Shown here: positions 48,905-61,350 of the stretch, in pieces
How the letters are laid out: each line of letters begins with the position of its first letter
How positions within the stretch are numbered: the first letter of the stretch is position 1
Source: Glandiceps talaboti
Taxonomy: Eukaryota > Hemichordata > Enteropneusta > Spengelidae
Assembly: GCF_964340395.1 (NCBI RefSeq)
Contig: NC_135555.1
Coordinates: forward strand, 776,501-840,500
Direction: 5' to 3'
DNA length: 64,000 nt
Translations under genes and position numbers: made by a program
The notes under the pieces: generated by a model
What the model saw: only the letters and a program-made list of their open reading frames with translations
The model's database searches: none
Told to the model about the DNA's origin: nothing

Positions 48905-50904
48905 ATGTTAAAATTACGGAACTGTTCTCGGGTCCTTCAGACTGCGCATGCTGTTGGATTTGATTCAACGTATTTACGAATTCCATTCTCGACATCAACA
49001 TCTTCCGTTGGTCAGCAACGCAAGACAACGTTAACAAGTCGTGTGATTGTCCCACAGTCGATGAAACGACGTCTTGTCAGATCAATTAAACTTAGAACCA
49101 AACTATGGCAACCCAGGATGAAAAGACCACCGTATGACCACCCTTGCCAAGTTGGAGATCCTGTCCTACGTGGAAAGGCAGCTCCGGTAGATCCAGCAAT
49201 ACTCGAGACAGAAAAATTTCAAAATATACTTGACACCATGGTAACAGTGATGAGGAAGGAAGGGGGTATTGGCATAAGTGCCCCTCAAATAGGTATTGGG
49301 TACCAGATCATTGCTTTAGAGTACACCAAGGCACATATGAGTGTCTATCCAAAGGAAATTGTCAAACTTCGAGAGATATCGCAAGTGCCATTGACAATAT
49401 TCATCAACCCAAAAATGAAGATTTTGGATTACAGCAAAGTGTCTTGGCCCGAAGGATGTCAGAGTATTAAAGGATACACAGCCTTCGTAGAAAGATATCA
49501 AGCTGTTCAAATAAAGGGTGAGTTTATAGATACTATTACTCTGTTTGCTGTATTGGACATTTACATGTTATTCTACTAGATATTGGAGAATAACATAATT
49601 ATACCAGCACCTGTAATATCAAAGAAATATCAGGGAAAGTTATGGCAATTTTGAACATTTTCACTCATATTTCGAACACAGCAGAACCAGTGACGTAGAC
49701 ATGGATTGTCATGACATAGACGCGTGTTGTCATGATGTAGAACGACAAGAGTATATATTCCATATTTTTTGTTCAACTTGGCTCATGCTGATTATGTTTG
49801 GCATAATACCTGATATGGTGTTGCCCCTGACAACCAACTCCTATGGCCAGGTTTGAATGTGAATGTAAGTGTATGTGAAAATAGGAGACGAGAATGCAGT
49901 TGTGTAATGAACATCATCAAGTTACATGTACCACCACAAAGGGTAGCATGGTATTAGTAGGATAATGGATATACTACTGAATACTGGTGTGTCACCAAAA
50001 AGGGTAGCATTGTATTAGTAGGATATACTACTGAATACTGATCACCACCACAAAGGGTAGCATGGTATAGATAGTAGGATATACTACTGATGTACCACCA
50101 CAATGGGTAGCATGGTATTAGTAGGATATACTACTGAATACTGATGTACCACCACAAAGGGTAGCATGGTATAGATAGTAGGATATACTACTGATGTACC
50201 ACCACAATGGGTAGCATGGTATTAGTAGGATATACTACTGAATACTGATGTACCACCACAAAGGGTAGCATGGTATTAGTAGGATATACTACTGAATACT
50301 GATGTACCACCACAAAGGGTAGCATGGTATTAGTAGGATATACTACTGAATATTGGTGTCTTGGTGTATTTCTTTTGCTATATTTGAAATGGCTGAAATT
50401 GTCTATATCAGATACTGGGCTAACTGTTTAGATTTGAGTAGTGACAAATTACAACATAAAGGTTGATGGGTAGTAGAAAGATATAGAATGAAGAAAAAAC
50501 TACCTGTATAACATCATTTGTTTTGTGGTCAAAATCATTAATAATGTAAAAGTACCTCATAGATCATGAGTGGAGGAAATTGTTGTCTAATTTTCAACAT
50601 ATGCACACAAAAAAGTCCAAAAAACCCATATCTTTTCATTTCACAAAAGAGAGAAGTGAAAAGACAGTGAAAAGACTTGACATTCCAATTTTATTTATAC
50701 ATAACTTAAATCCTCCATTCTAAATTAATGATATTTGTTACAGGTCTTAATCCAGAGGGGAAGAGAGTGACTTGTACTGCCGAAGGATTTCCAGCCCGAA
50801 TAGTTCAACACGAAATGGATCATTTACAAGGTCAATTGTACATTGATATTATGGACTCTAAGACATTCATTGATGAAGATTGGATGCATTGGAATCTAGA
50901 GTAA
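48905..50904 (+). CDS. PDF: Mitochondrial peptide deformylase
   Basis: It removes the N-formyl group from newly made mitochondrial proteins using a metal ion. Two exons, 48905-49517 and 50744-50904 (phase 1), 774 nt, 257 residues. The first ~60 residues are Arg/Ser/Thr-rich with almost no acidic residues, as in a mitochondrial presequence. All three signature motifs are present: GIGISAPQ (121-128), EGCQS (183-187, metal ligand C185) and QHEMDH (226-231, ligands H227 and H231, catalytic E228). The C-terminal DWMHWN stretch matches animal PDFs. The intron holds a 54-bp minisatellite. AATAAA at 51024 lies 120 bp past the stop. The start is the first ATG in frame, ATCATGT, with a weak context. 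Confidence 0.96.
49920..50360. repeat. ~54-bp minisatellite in the PDF intron
   Basis: Seven to eight copies of ACCACCACAAAGGGTAGCAT then GGTATTAGTAGGATATACTA and CTGAATACTGATGT, with alternating shorter variants in which AGATAGTAGG replaces part of the unit. Confidence 0.93.
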
Positions 50905-52204
50905 ACTATCAAAGTATGGTGTCATCATCTTTGTGTTGCTGGTGATGTTGTTTTTGGACTTGCAAATTGTTAATTACTCTCATGAAGTTAAGAAATTACT
51001 ATTGTTGCCATGGTTACAGTAACAATAAAGATGTATTCACTAATTGTGGTGAATGTTAGTAATGTTCTTGTCCAATCTTGTGTAAATGATACTTGTACTG
51101 GATTTGCTCAATGTGATACTTGTATATTTACAATCATAGTATTAAGGGTGGGTAAAATTTTGACAAAGTGATAATCATGAACAGACAGCAACACAAAGCC
51201 TTTTGAAAATGATTGAAACTGTGTCAATGAAATTGTTGGAATTCTCTTTGGTGCAAGTTTTACAGACCAACCTTCACAAATGTTATAATAAAAATCAGAA
51301 GAAATAGAGGTTTGCAACTTAATGTGACCATATGGTGATATCAGTTTTATGTGCAGTGCTGAACAGAAGTGAGTTTATAACTTGTCATGTCAGAGATTTT
51401 TGGCCAGTTCTTTTTACAATCTAGGAATGTACATTTCCAAAATTAGTTCAGAAAAGCACCGTACAAAAGTTTGTTAGTGATTTTGGAACTTGATATATTG
51501 CCCTTTGGTGTAGATCAATCATATTTGAAATGGGTGATGTGTGATAGTGTAAACCGATTTGCATCAACGTGATATGCAACAAGTGTACTGCCATCTACAG
51601 TTGACATTAAAATGTTCGAGAGGCCATAGAGGGCGCTAGCCATATATGGTTTGCAGATCAGAATTTTGCCACATCTTGTTTCCAGTTTTATTGCTACTTG
51701 CCTTATTTAAAGCAGTGATGTCGAGAAAAAAATTACTTCAAAAGAATATTTTCTAGATAGGCTGACAATGAATTTTGATTTTTCTTAATGAGAAATTTTC
51801 AGAGATGATGTTATTGAAATTTACAAGTCTATTTATTCTCCATGAGAAATCTTTTTTTGCTAAAAATGATCAAAGTTTTACCATTGTATAAGTTGATATC
51901 TACAATATGCAGGTGATTTTATAAGAGCAAAATGTTAATTTTCAAAAAGATTTGAATGGGTGTGATAAGAGTACAGTAATACTCAACCAGATTGTAAATA
52001 TGAAAAGCCTTTGAATAATTATGTATGAAACTGAAAGACAGATTAAAAATAGTTTATAGTTTTGGTTATTCTGTTATTTAGCTCTGCACAGTCTGGACCT
52101 GTGAAGCATTTAATATCCAAATAAAGATATAGATGTGATGTCATCGTACAGAATCTTTACAAAAAGAAGCAAGTATTTAAGGATCGTCCTGAATTCCAGA
52201 GTCT

Positions 52205-52395
52205 CTTTCATTAAAAGGATGGTAGGTTAGGAAAATTTACCTGCCATTTCCGGACACTTTACAGGGTTCTCTACCATTATTTTTGTTTAAGGATGGTAGG
52301 TCAGGAAAATTTACCTGCCATTTCCGGACACTTTACAAGGGTTCTCTACCATTATTTTTGTTTAAGGGCAGTAGGTAGGGAAAATTTGATTGTCA
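52205..52395. repeat. ~75-bp tandem repeat, two to three copies
   Basis: GGATGGTAGGTYAGGAAAAT, TTACCTGCCATTTCCGGACA and CTTTACARGGTTCTCTACCA repeat twice almost exactly, then a diverged third start. Confidence 0.85.
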
Positions 52396-52734
52396 TTTCC
52401 AGGCATTTTACTATCTGATTATCACAAATACAGATCCTAGTATCTTGACTTCAACAAAATTTAGCAATGGTTGTTTATTGTTACATAATTTCTGCTTCAC
52501 AGCTGGTTGGCCCTCTACTTTTCTGACTTGGCCCCCTCACTCTAAAACTCTGTGAAAGCTCTGTATTCAATGTAACTGGAAAATAAGTACCTTGACCTTT
52601 GACACTTCACCATGTATTACAAGTATCCTGATTGACCTTTGACACTTCACCATGTATTACAAGTATCCTGAATGTTGGATGTCTTTATGCAACTCTCCCA
52701 GAAGTACTTACTAAACAAAAATGTCAACAGTCTG

Positions 52735-53512
52735 TGTTTGTTTCTCTAAGTTTGTGCTATGTAGGTGTACATGATATTGCACATTGTATACACCGGTATA
52801 TTTCATGTGCTATGTAGGTGTACATGATATTGTACATTGTATACACTGGTATATTTCATGTGCTATGTAGGTGTACATGATATTGCACATTGTATACACC
52901 GGTATATTTCATGTGCTATGTAGGTGTACATGATATTACACATTGTATACACCGGTATATTTCATGTGCTATGTAGGTGTACATGATATTGCACATTGTA
53001 TACACTGGTATATTTCATGTGCTATGTAGGTGTACATGATATTGCACATTGTATACACTGGTATATTTCATGTGCTATGTAGGTGTACATGATATTGTAC
53101 ATTGTATACATTGGTATATTTCATGTACTATGTAGGTGTACATGATATTGCACATTGTATACACTGGTATATTTCATGTGCTATGTAGGTGTACATGATA
53201 TTGCACATTGTATACACTGGTATATTTCATGTACTATGTAGGTGTACATGATATTGCACATTGTATACACTGGTATATTTCATGTGCTATGTAGGTGTAC
53301 ATGATATTGCACATTGTATACACTGGTATATTTCATGTACTATGTAGGTGTACATGATATTGCACATTGTATACACTGGTATATTTCATGTGCTATGTAG
53401 GTGTACATGATATTGCACATTGTATACATTGGTATATTTCATGTACTATGTAGGTGTACATGATATTGCACATTGTATACATTGGTATATTTCATGTACT
53501 ATACTGTTGTAT
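52735..53512. repeat. 53-bp minisatellite, about 14 copies
   Basis: Unit TGCTATGTAGGTGTACATGA then TATTGCACATTGTATACACY and GGTATATTTCATG. Variants (GTGC/GTAC, CACC/CACT/CATT) alternate along the array in a pattern suggesting multi-unit duplication. Confidence 0.95.
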
Positions 53513-54342
53513 TGATATCAAATTAATTTTATCATATTGATAATTGGTATAAGTTTCAAGTTACTAATGTTAGTAAAAATTGAAAGCTTTACTGTCAAAT
53601 TGTGTATGTATTATTTGTATTGATTATTCATTCCTATCATGATGGATATAAGACCATATGCCAAAATATTGTCTGGTACGTGACTAGACTGCACTTTGTC
53701 TGTTTGCTTTGCCGACACAAAACTTTTTATGTCGCTTGAGAAAAATCTGTGGGCCACTGCGGCTTGGCCGCTTGCTGTGGGCCTGGGAGTGTAACTATTG
53801 TGCAGGTTGCAGATCACTATTATTTTTCCATTGTTGATTTATTCCTTTTTTAAGGCAGGCAGGTGGGAGTACACATAGGTATGTATAGAGTGAGAGACAG
53901 AGACAGAGACAGAGTGAGCGAGACTGGACTCAACCTACGTATTTTGTAATGCATGCAACGTGAAAGCCTCAACTAGATGTAGATAGCGCCCTCAATTGAC
54001 GAGATTGGAAAAGAGTACAAAGTACTAGTACTCTGATTTGATATGACATAGCGGCTTTCTCTATGATGACCCACACGTGAAACAAAAACTGAAAAATACA
54101 CGCCCAAGAAGGATCATAGTAGAAAATCAGCCAATAACAAATCAGTAACCTATTAATGGTCCAATAGCATTGTTGGATCCAATGCTCTGGTTTAGCTAAG
54201 GTTATGTTTTAATCCGTTTGCCTGTTCGTGAGCTGATGATATCTAAAATATTACATGAACCGATCGAAAAACCTATGAGACAAGCTCCAATTGATTGATT
54301 TTTTTGGGAGATCATGTGCTGGGTTTACGTGTATATATATAT

Positions 54343-54499
<157 letters not shown>

Positions 54500-54510
54500 C
54501 CTGCAGTCTA

Positions 54511-54838
<328 letters not shown>

Positions 54839-54841
54839 TAC

Positions 54842-55022
<181 letters not shown>

Positions 55023-55079
55023 GACACAAGGAGACACACATATGTAGACACACAGACAAAGACACACACACGCACACGC

Positions 55080-55114
<35 letters not shown>

Positions 55115-55117
<3 letters not shown>

Positions 55118-56490
55118 TATGCTATAGTATCAGAATATAAGCTAAACCCCTTGGGGCATTTTCAGCTTTGGTGGAAGTATACGCTCTACCGCCAGACGCT
55201 CGATTTCATGCATGCAGGGATGGATGGATAAATCGGAGTGCATTGACTAGGACCCCTGTGTATGTTGTACAGTTCACTGTTCAATATTCGGCGCTGACTA
55301 CCACCCACAAGCATTATTCAACACTACACGTGATTGATTATAATGCGTACGTGGGAAATTGCATACATCCATAATATCTTTCTAGTTGTGATTGCATACC
55401 ACTGGATATCACTCTGCTGAGGAAATCTATTGAAACATAAAGTACGTGCACCGTAATCATGATTGATTACAGCAACAACATCAAAAGTAACATTTCAAAG
55501 TTGAATGATTTTTTCACGCAGGGAAGCCAATTCCTATTTTTGGATGATTGAACATTTTATTTTCACACAGGAAATACCTAAAGTAGTTGAAATTTCAGTA
55601 ATTCTTTGTGCCATCTGTTGATGTCGTTGGTGTATACACCATGTCAAATTTAGGTCAATGACTCATATGGTTCATTAATTTCACTGTAGGTAAAAATCAC
55701 ACTAGAAAATCAGACGATAAAGAGCTATAGAAACTTGAGCAGACTTGACGACAAGCTGGTGAGAGTATTTCTTTGAAAACTAATCAAAACAGAAGTTGAG
55801 TGTTAATTGGGAACCAACGCATTTACATTGCGTTGGTATTCTAACCCGATCATTTATATATCAACTGTAACTGACAAGAAACAGAGTCTAAGCCAAAACG
55901 TTTCAGTGATCTAAATTTAGATACAATCTCAACTGTCTGCATGTAAACCAAATTTCAACAAATGTAACCATTGGTCTAAGATTGAGGGCAACCTATTAAG
56001 TCTTCACATCCTTACCAAACCAGTGATCTAGTGCCCCCCCCCCCCCCCACTCAAGACCCACAGATGTAATTATAGACACTATTCCACATCTTAAAATCTT
56101 CAATAAAACATTGACGACTCCCTTCTCTTGTCTCAAGACATTGGAAACCTTGTCACCAATTTACATGTTGTATTAGAATTTTTATATCTACTAAACTAAA
56201 CTAATAATGGGTGTTTGACATCTCCAGCAATCTAGTCTCAATAGTAGTTCATCTAATAAAGTCTGAGCTAACTGTTTTTTTTCCTATGAAGTATGCCTAA
56301 CTATTGATATCTTTGTGGATTATAGCCATTAGCTTCACACAACATCTACTCACATTTCATGACACTATAAAACAGGGCCATAACATTGATTTTAAAGATT
56401 GAAACCTTCTTTGTTATAATTCAGCTCTGTCTTCATATTATCATTTTATCTTTTGACGAAATCTTTTCTCCAGATCCATATTTACTTGCA
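55115..56490. other. Intergenic, no gene seen
   Basis: Unique AT-rich sequence. A small perfect hairpin ACCAACGCA-TTTACAT-TGCGTTGGT lies near 55814-55838, and a C run at about 56035-56049. Confidence 0.4.
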
Positions 56491-56498
56491 TAGGTATA

Positions 56499-56787
56499 TA
56501 ATATAATGTTGGTTGTATATAATATAATGTTGGTTGTATATAATATAATGTTGGTTGTATATAATATAATGTTGGTTGTATATAATATAATGTTGGTTGT
56601 ATATAATATAATGTTGGTTGTATATAATATAATGTTGGTTGTATATAATATAATGTTGGTTGTATATAATATAATGTTGGTTGTATATAATATAATGTTG
56701 GTTGTATATAATATAATGTTGGTTGTATATAATATAATGTTGGTTGTATATAATATAATGTTGGTTGTATATAATATAATGTTGGTT
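56499..56787. repeat. 21-bp perfect tandem repeat, 14 copies
   Basis: Unit ATAATGTTGGTTGTATATAA plus T. TTGGTT recurs every 21 bp from 56509 to 56782 with no substitution seen, so the array is young or strongly homogenised. As 21 is a multiple of three it gives heptapeptide-repeat open frames that are artefacts. Confidence 0.97.
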
Positions 56788-56789
56788 TC

Positions 56790-58200
56790 ACCATACCATA
56801 AACAATATCTTTTCATTTTATCTTCAATGTCATTTTTAAAGTGTAATGTTTGTTATTCATATACAATATTTGTTGACTTCTGTGAATGCATGCTGTCAAA
56901 AATACTTAGGACACAATGCATATTTAAACGCCATTGAAGAGGTCCGGAAACAATTTCGTACTGTCGATTTCAACAACTCTAAATATAGCAATTATGAAAT
57001 GAACATGCTATTCATGGTTTTCATGTAAAATAAATAGTGTAGATGGTTTGCAATGTCATAACACTGAGATAGGTCCATTCACACATATAACTTCCGGTAC
57101 TACATGTCAATCTGTGTCTATCATCTTCACAATGGCCAATCAGGAAGACGTTGACTTTAATGGAGGAATTTGATAATTACATAGGTACATTCAGTTAATA
57201 TGTTGGAAGCACCCCCTAGGCAAACTATTATAGATACATGTACATACACGTAAACTTGGTCGCCATGGAAATTCCTGCATCCAGGTTGCATTCATGTACG
57301 AATGTAGTTTGCTTCATCACCACATTGATGCTATCTCGTGATAAAAATGTGAAACTTTTGATGACATTGTCATTCAGTGTTAAAAACATACAAATCATAC
57401 GAATAAGTCTTGAATTTATGCCGTTTGTCAGAACAAAGCTGTTGATATTTTGTAATCATTACATTACAAACATTGACTATATAAATAATGATAGCTGCGA
57501 ATTTTAGACATCGACTTTAACAACCTCAGACTTTCACTCCTTCAGATGATTAACGAGGAATGAATATATTAATTTTTACAAATTTTAACAAATTTTACAT
57601 CGTCATAAATATTATGAGTATAATAATCCTGATACACAAACATAAATTATTATGAAATGATACATTTATAAAGTCTGTTTATTACAATCAGACATCATTA
57701 AAAATGTTATCAATTATAATATTACATTCATAAATTCGATTGATTTACATGACGATGCATCTTAGATTCCAGCTTCAGAGAAGCTCATTTCCTATACATT
57801 CCACATATAACCAGCAGTTTGAACGTACAAGAAATCAAAATATTAAAAATTAAAATAATTGGCACTTTGAAATCTACGAGAGACAACTTCTAAGTGCTCA
57901 CCATTAGTAGTAGGGTTATGAAGGAAATATGAAAATGCTCCCAAAATATTTTATGTTTACGAGTCAATTTATGTAACATTAAAAACTGCGTTTATCACTC
58001 AAACACCTGTCTGATCTAGTAATCCTTTAACTATAACATTTACCTATAATATCGTAATGGATTTTCGGATAGATACAAATTCTCTAACTGTCGACTTAAC
58101 ACAGACCATTAAATTGGCTTGTTTTGGATTGTGTGTTTTCACAATGAAGCAACTATAGTCTTTTCCTTATAAATCAGGAATTCGTATACAATGTTCGCTC
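56790..58200. other. Intergenic, no gene seen
   Basis: AT-rich sequence with short open frames only. Confidence 0.4.
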
Positions 58201-58208
58201 TGCTAAAG

Positions 58209-58474
<266 letters not shown>

Positions 58475-58744
58475 CAAAACAATTTGGAAATCACAAATCG
58501 AGACATCTGTATATATTGGAAGCTCGGATTACCATTTTTCCTGAGCATTGAATATTGTTATGGTTGAATATATTTACGAACATTTGTAGCTTGTATTGGT
58601 GATATAGTCACCAACGTTAATGTCATTTAATATCTTCGAATAATGAAATAAAAATACATAGAATTTTACATTGGTTTCTCATTGAAACACACGTCAACTA
58701 TTAACTCACAAATAGACACAGTGTTATCAAATGATAACAGTAAT

Positions 58745-58937
58745 CAAATGCGTTACAACAGTTTCTAACACTGGTACGGTGTAAAAAGTCACTGCATTAA
58801 AAATTGTCAATGATGAACGTACGTAAGGGATTGCTTATCAAATGCGTTACAACAGTATCTAACACTGGTACGGTGTAAAAAGTCACTGCATTAAAAATTG
58901 TCAATGATGAAAGTACGTAAGGGATTGCTTATCAAGC
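58745..58937. repeat. Two-copy ~93-bp tandem duplication
   Basis: Two near-identical copies contain AAATGCGTTACAACAGTWTC, ACACTGGTACGGTGTAAAAA and GGGATTGCTTATCAA. They lie just beyond the stop codon of the minus-strand membrane-protein gene and may be in its 3' UTR. Confidence 0.9.
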
Positions 58938-58956
58938 AAAGACTGGTATCAAAGAT

Positions 58957-61350
58957 TCAAACATGAGACGTCCATCTGACATGGCTGTTACTAGCAACCG
59001 AAAAACGGGAGGGGAGATCGCGCTTCTTGGCATTTATTTTCGATGATAAGGACGCTTGTGTAATAGCCTTGGAGAAATCCGATTTTCCAATTGTCAGGAC
59101 TGAGTCATTAAGTGGTCTTGTGTTTGGTTGAGGGTTTACTTTATTTTCATCGACTAAACATGGAAATATGACAGCTAAAATCCGACCAGTTGAAGTTTTT
59201 GGCATCCTCTCTCCTTCTGCTCTCTTGGAAGAAAGTGCAAAGATCAACAAAGCAATGGCGATTTCTTCAAGTCTTAGTATAGTCTGGAAGGCCAACCAAG
59301 ACCACGCTTCGACAAAATTCACATTTGAGTACACTCCAAAGATACCAACAGCACCGTACAGATGTGTAAGACATGTTGCTAGGCCAACTGTTCCACAACA
59401 ACAAATAAGTTTGATGAGACGAGAAGATCTCCTATCAGTGCCTGAAAGAAAGGAAACATATACATTCATTGTCAGAATTTATAATATTGCAGTATATAAT
59501 CCCTATGGCCACTGATAAGCCCAACTGTGACTGATTAATTTTGCTGACGGCATAAAAAATGTGACATTTTATGAAAGTCATTTGTTCATAATCCAACTAC
59601 TCCTCTAACCTAAGGCGAATTCGGACTAAAATATTTTACCCGCTAGACAGTTACTTCCCCAAATACGACGAAATTATTTTTAAAGGAAAGAGATGTCGAA
59701 ATGGATTACATGCACCAAGGTGACTATGCCTCCAAGATTAATATCAAGATGTTGGTTGGTTTTTATGATATTTATTCTATGTAAAGTCGCCTAGTAATAT
59801 TTATTCCTATCGATACACATCTTTGTCATGGTGTTTTTGGCTAAATCTTTACCCAAACTCGCTTTTTTGTCGAACAGATTGTAGACTTTAGAGAAATGGG
59901 ACATTGTAACTGCATTGCATAGAAATCAGGCTGACTGACAATATTTTTAAAATTAGAATTGGGAGATCAAATACCAAGTGCACTTATTCTTCTGGGTCAT
60001 ATAACACTCTAAATCAAATACAATACTTGGAATTGTTTGATTAACATACTGGTGTGATTGCTAACTCGATTGTCCAAACACATTAGACAGAGAATGAGAT
60101 CTCGTGTAAATGTTAGCATAGTGTTTGGAAATACGAGAAGGGGAAAATCTACGGCTGACTGATAAAGTCATCGAATTATCTCCTTCGCTGAAATGAGGTA
60201 CTAGTAGTATGATGTTCATTTCTTGTCATATTTACTACCTGTGTCAATAACTTGCCTTGTAGTACTGTTGACAAAAACAACTTCAAATATTTTGTAAATG
60301 GGCATATAATTCGTTAATGGAATTACTATAAATAAAGATATTCTACATCTCAATGGATTGTACTGCCCACTTTTTTGCAGAAGAGATTTGTAAACTCCCT
60401 CGCATTTTCTTTTCGGATAGTATGAGGGCAAAGGAAAACAGGTAAAATCGAGGTCGTGTAAGTTACATACTTGTGGTTTAATTCATTGGGGTCAGCTCCA
60501 TTACCTCAGGCTTGTTTAGAAACTAGTTCGTTATACAAGTGGCAATGCAAGCACTCACTCACTCACTCACCCACTCACCCACTCACTCACTCACTCACTC
60601 ACTCACTCACTCACTCACTCACTCACTCACTCACTCACCCACCCACCCACCCACCCAACCACCCACCCACTCACTCACTCACTCACTCACTCACTCACTC
60701 ACTCACTCACTCAATTTGCTATACCACAAATCCCTCTGTCCTTGTAACATGGGTAGTGACCCTGTCAAATCAATTAAATTTGAACTATCATCTTTCTTGC
60801 TAAAATATGAGGCCGTATAAGTAAGACACATGTTAATTTATATCCTAAATTTTATCTCATTTTCACCATATAAAATGAATATTAGTGTTCATGGTGTTCA
60901 GGATTTTTTTCAGTCGTAATTGTTTACTCTGTTTACTTGCTTCTCTCACCAATTGATCGAATTATACAGACAGCATACCCAATCTGTACATTTTGAACTA
61001 AATGTTCACTTTCTATTCATTCTAGTATTATTCTTTTGGTAAATCGCACACATTCTCAATATTTGTCATTTCATGGTAAAAGGCAACAGAAAGAAAAAAA
61101 ATGGTTCAATTGATGTGTTTAAAATTTCAACATGTGCCATGCAATAAAACAGTATTCTTAGACGGGTTGGTTTTTAGCCGTCGATTGGATTAATTAAATG
61201 CTCATATGATTTCTCCCATCGATCGGTTATTATACACTTTATGTTGATTACAATAAATGTTCTTTCAAAGACTTTCTCTAGTACTTACGGTGGTCGTCAT
61301 GGTAGCGAATAACCTGTACAACTCTCCAGGATGTCGTCCATTTTTGTTCA
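58957..61350 (-). CDS. 3' exons of a multi-pass membrane protein, PRRT3/PRRT4-like (partial)
   Basis: The last exon is 58957-59441 (acceptor TTTCTTTCAG), encoding 160 residues and a stop. It has two hydrophobic segments: ICCCGTVGLATCLTHLYGAV, then after the charged/aromatic VEAWSWLAFQTILRLEE the segment IAIALLIFAL, followed by a Lys/Ser-rich cytoplasmic tail. The WxWxAxQxxLRLEE pattern before the final membrane helix recalls the C-terminal domain of proline-rich transmembrane proteins 3/4; this comes from memory and is moderately secure. A likely preceding exon is 61289-61350 (GTAAGT donor), reading EQKWTTSWRVVQVIRYHDDH and joining in phase. Upstream exons were not found and may lie outside the window. 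Confidence 0.5.
59516..61288. other. Intron of the PRRT-like gene; no other gene seen
   Basis: It contains the CACT microsatellite listed separately and otherwise AT-rich sequence. Short frames at 60216-60431 and elsewhere are unsupported. Confidence 0.4.
60550..60714. repeat. (CACT)n with (CACC)n interruption
   Basis: About 40 tetranucleotides, CACT flanking a block of CCAC units at about 60637-60670. Confidence 0.95.

Larger units (their letters stand above)
50905..54300. other. Gene-poor region downstream of PDF
   Basis: No coding exon recognised. It contains the tandem repeats listed separately and unremarkable AT-rich text. Confidence 0.5.

Noticed and set aside
55814-55838. Perfect 9-bp hairpin ACCAACGCA/TGCGTTGGT as a possible terminator or microRNA
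   Set aside because: Too short for a microRNA precursor, and intrinsic terminators do not apply to a nuclear genome.
56433-56937. 117-143-codon frames with a seven-residue repeat, looking like a repetitive protein
   Set aside because: They arise because the 21-bp repeat unit is divisible by three; frames exist on both strands.
59168-59515. 115-codon plus-strand frame
   Set aside because: Opposite-strand shadow of the membrane-protein exon, which has a splice acceptor, hydrophobic helices and a plausible upstream exon.
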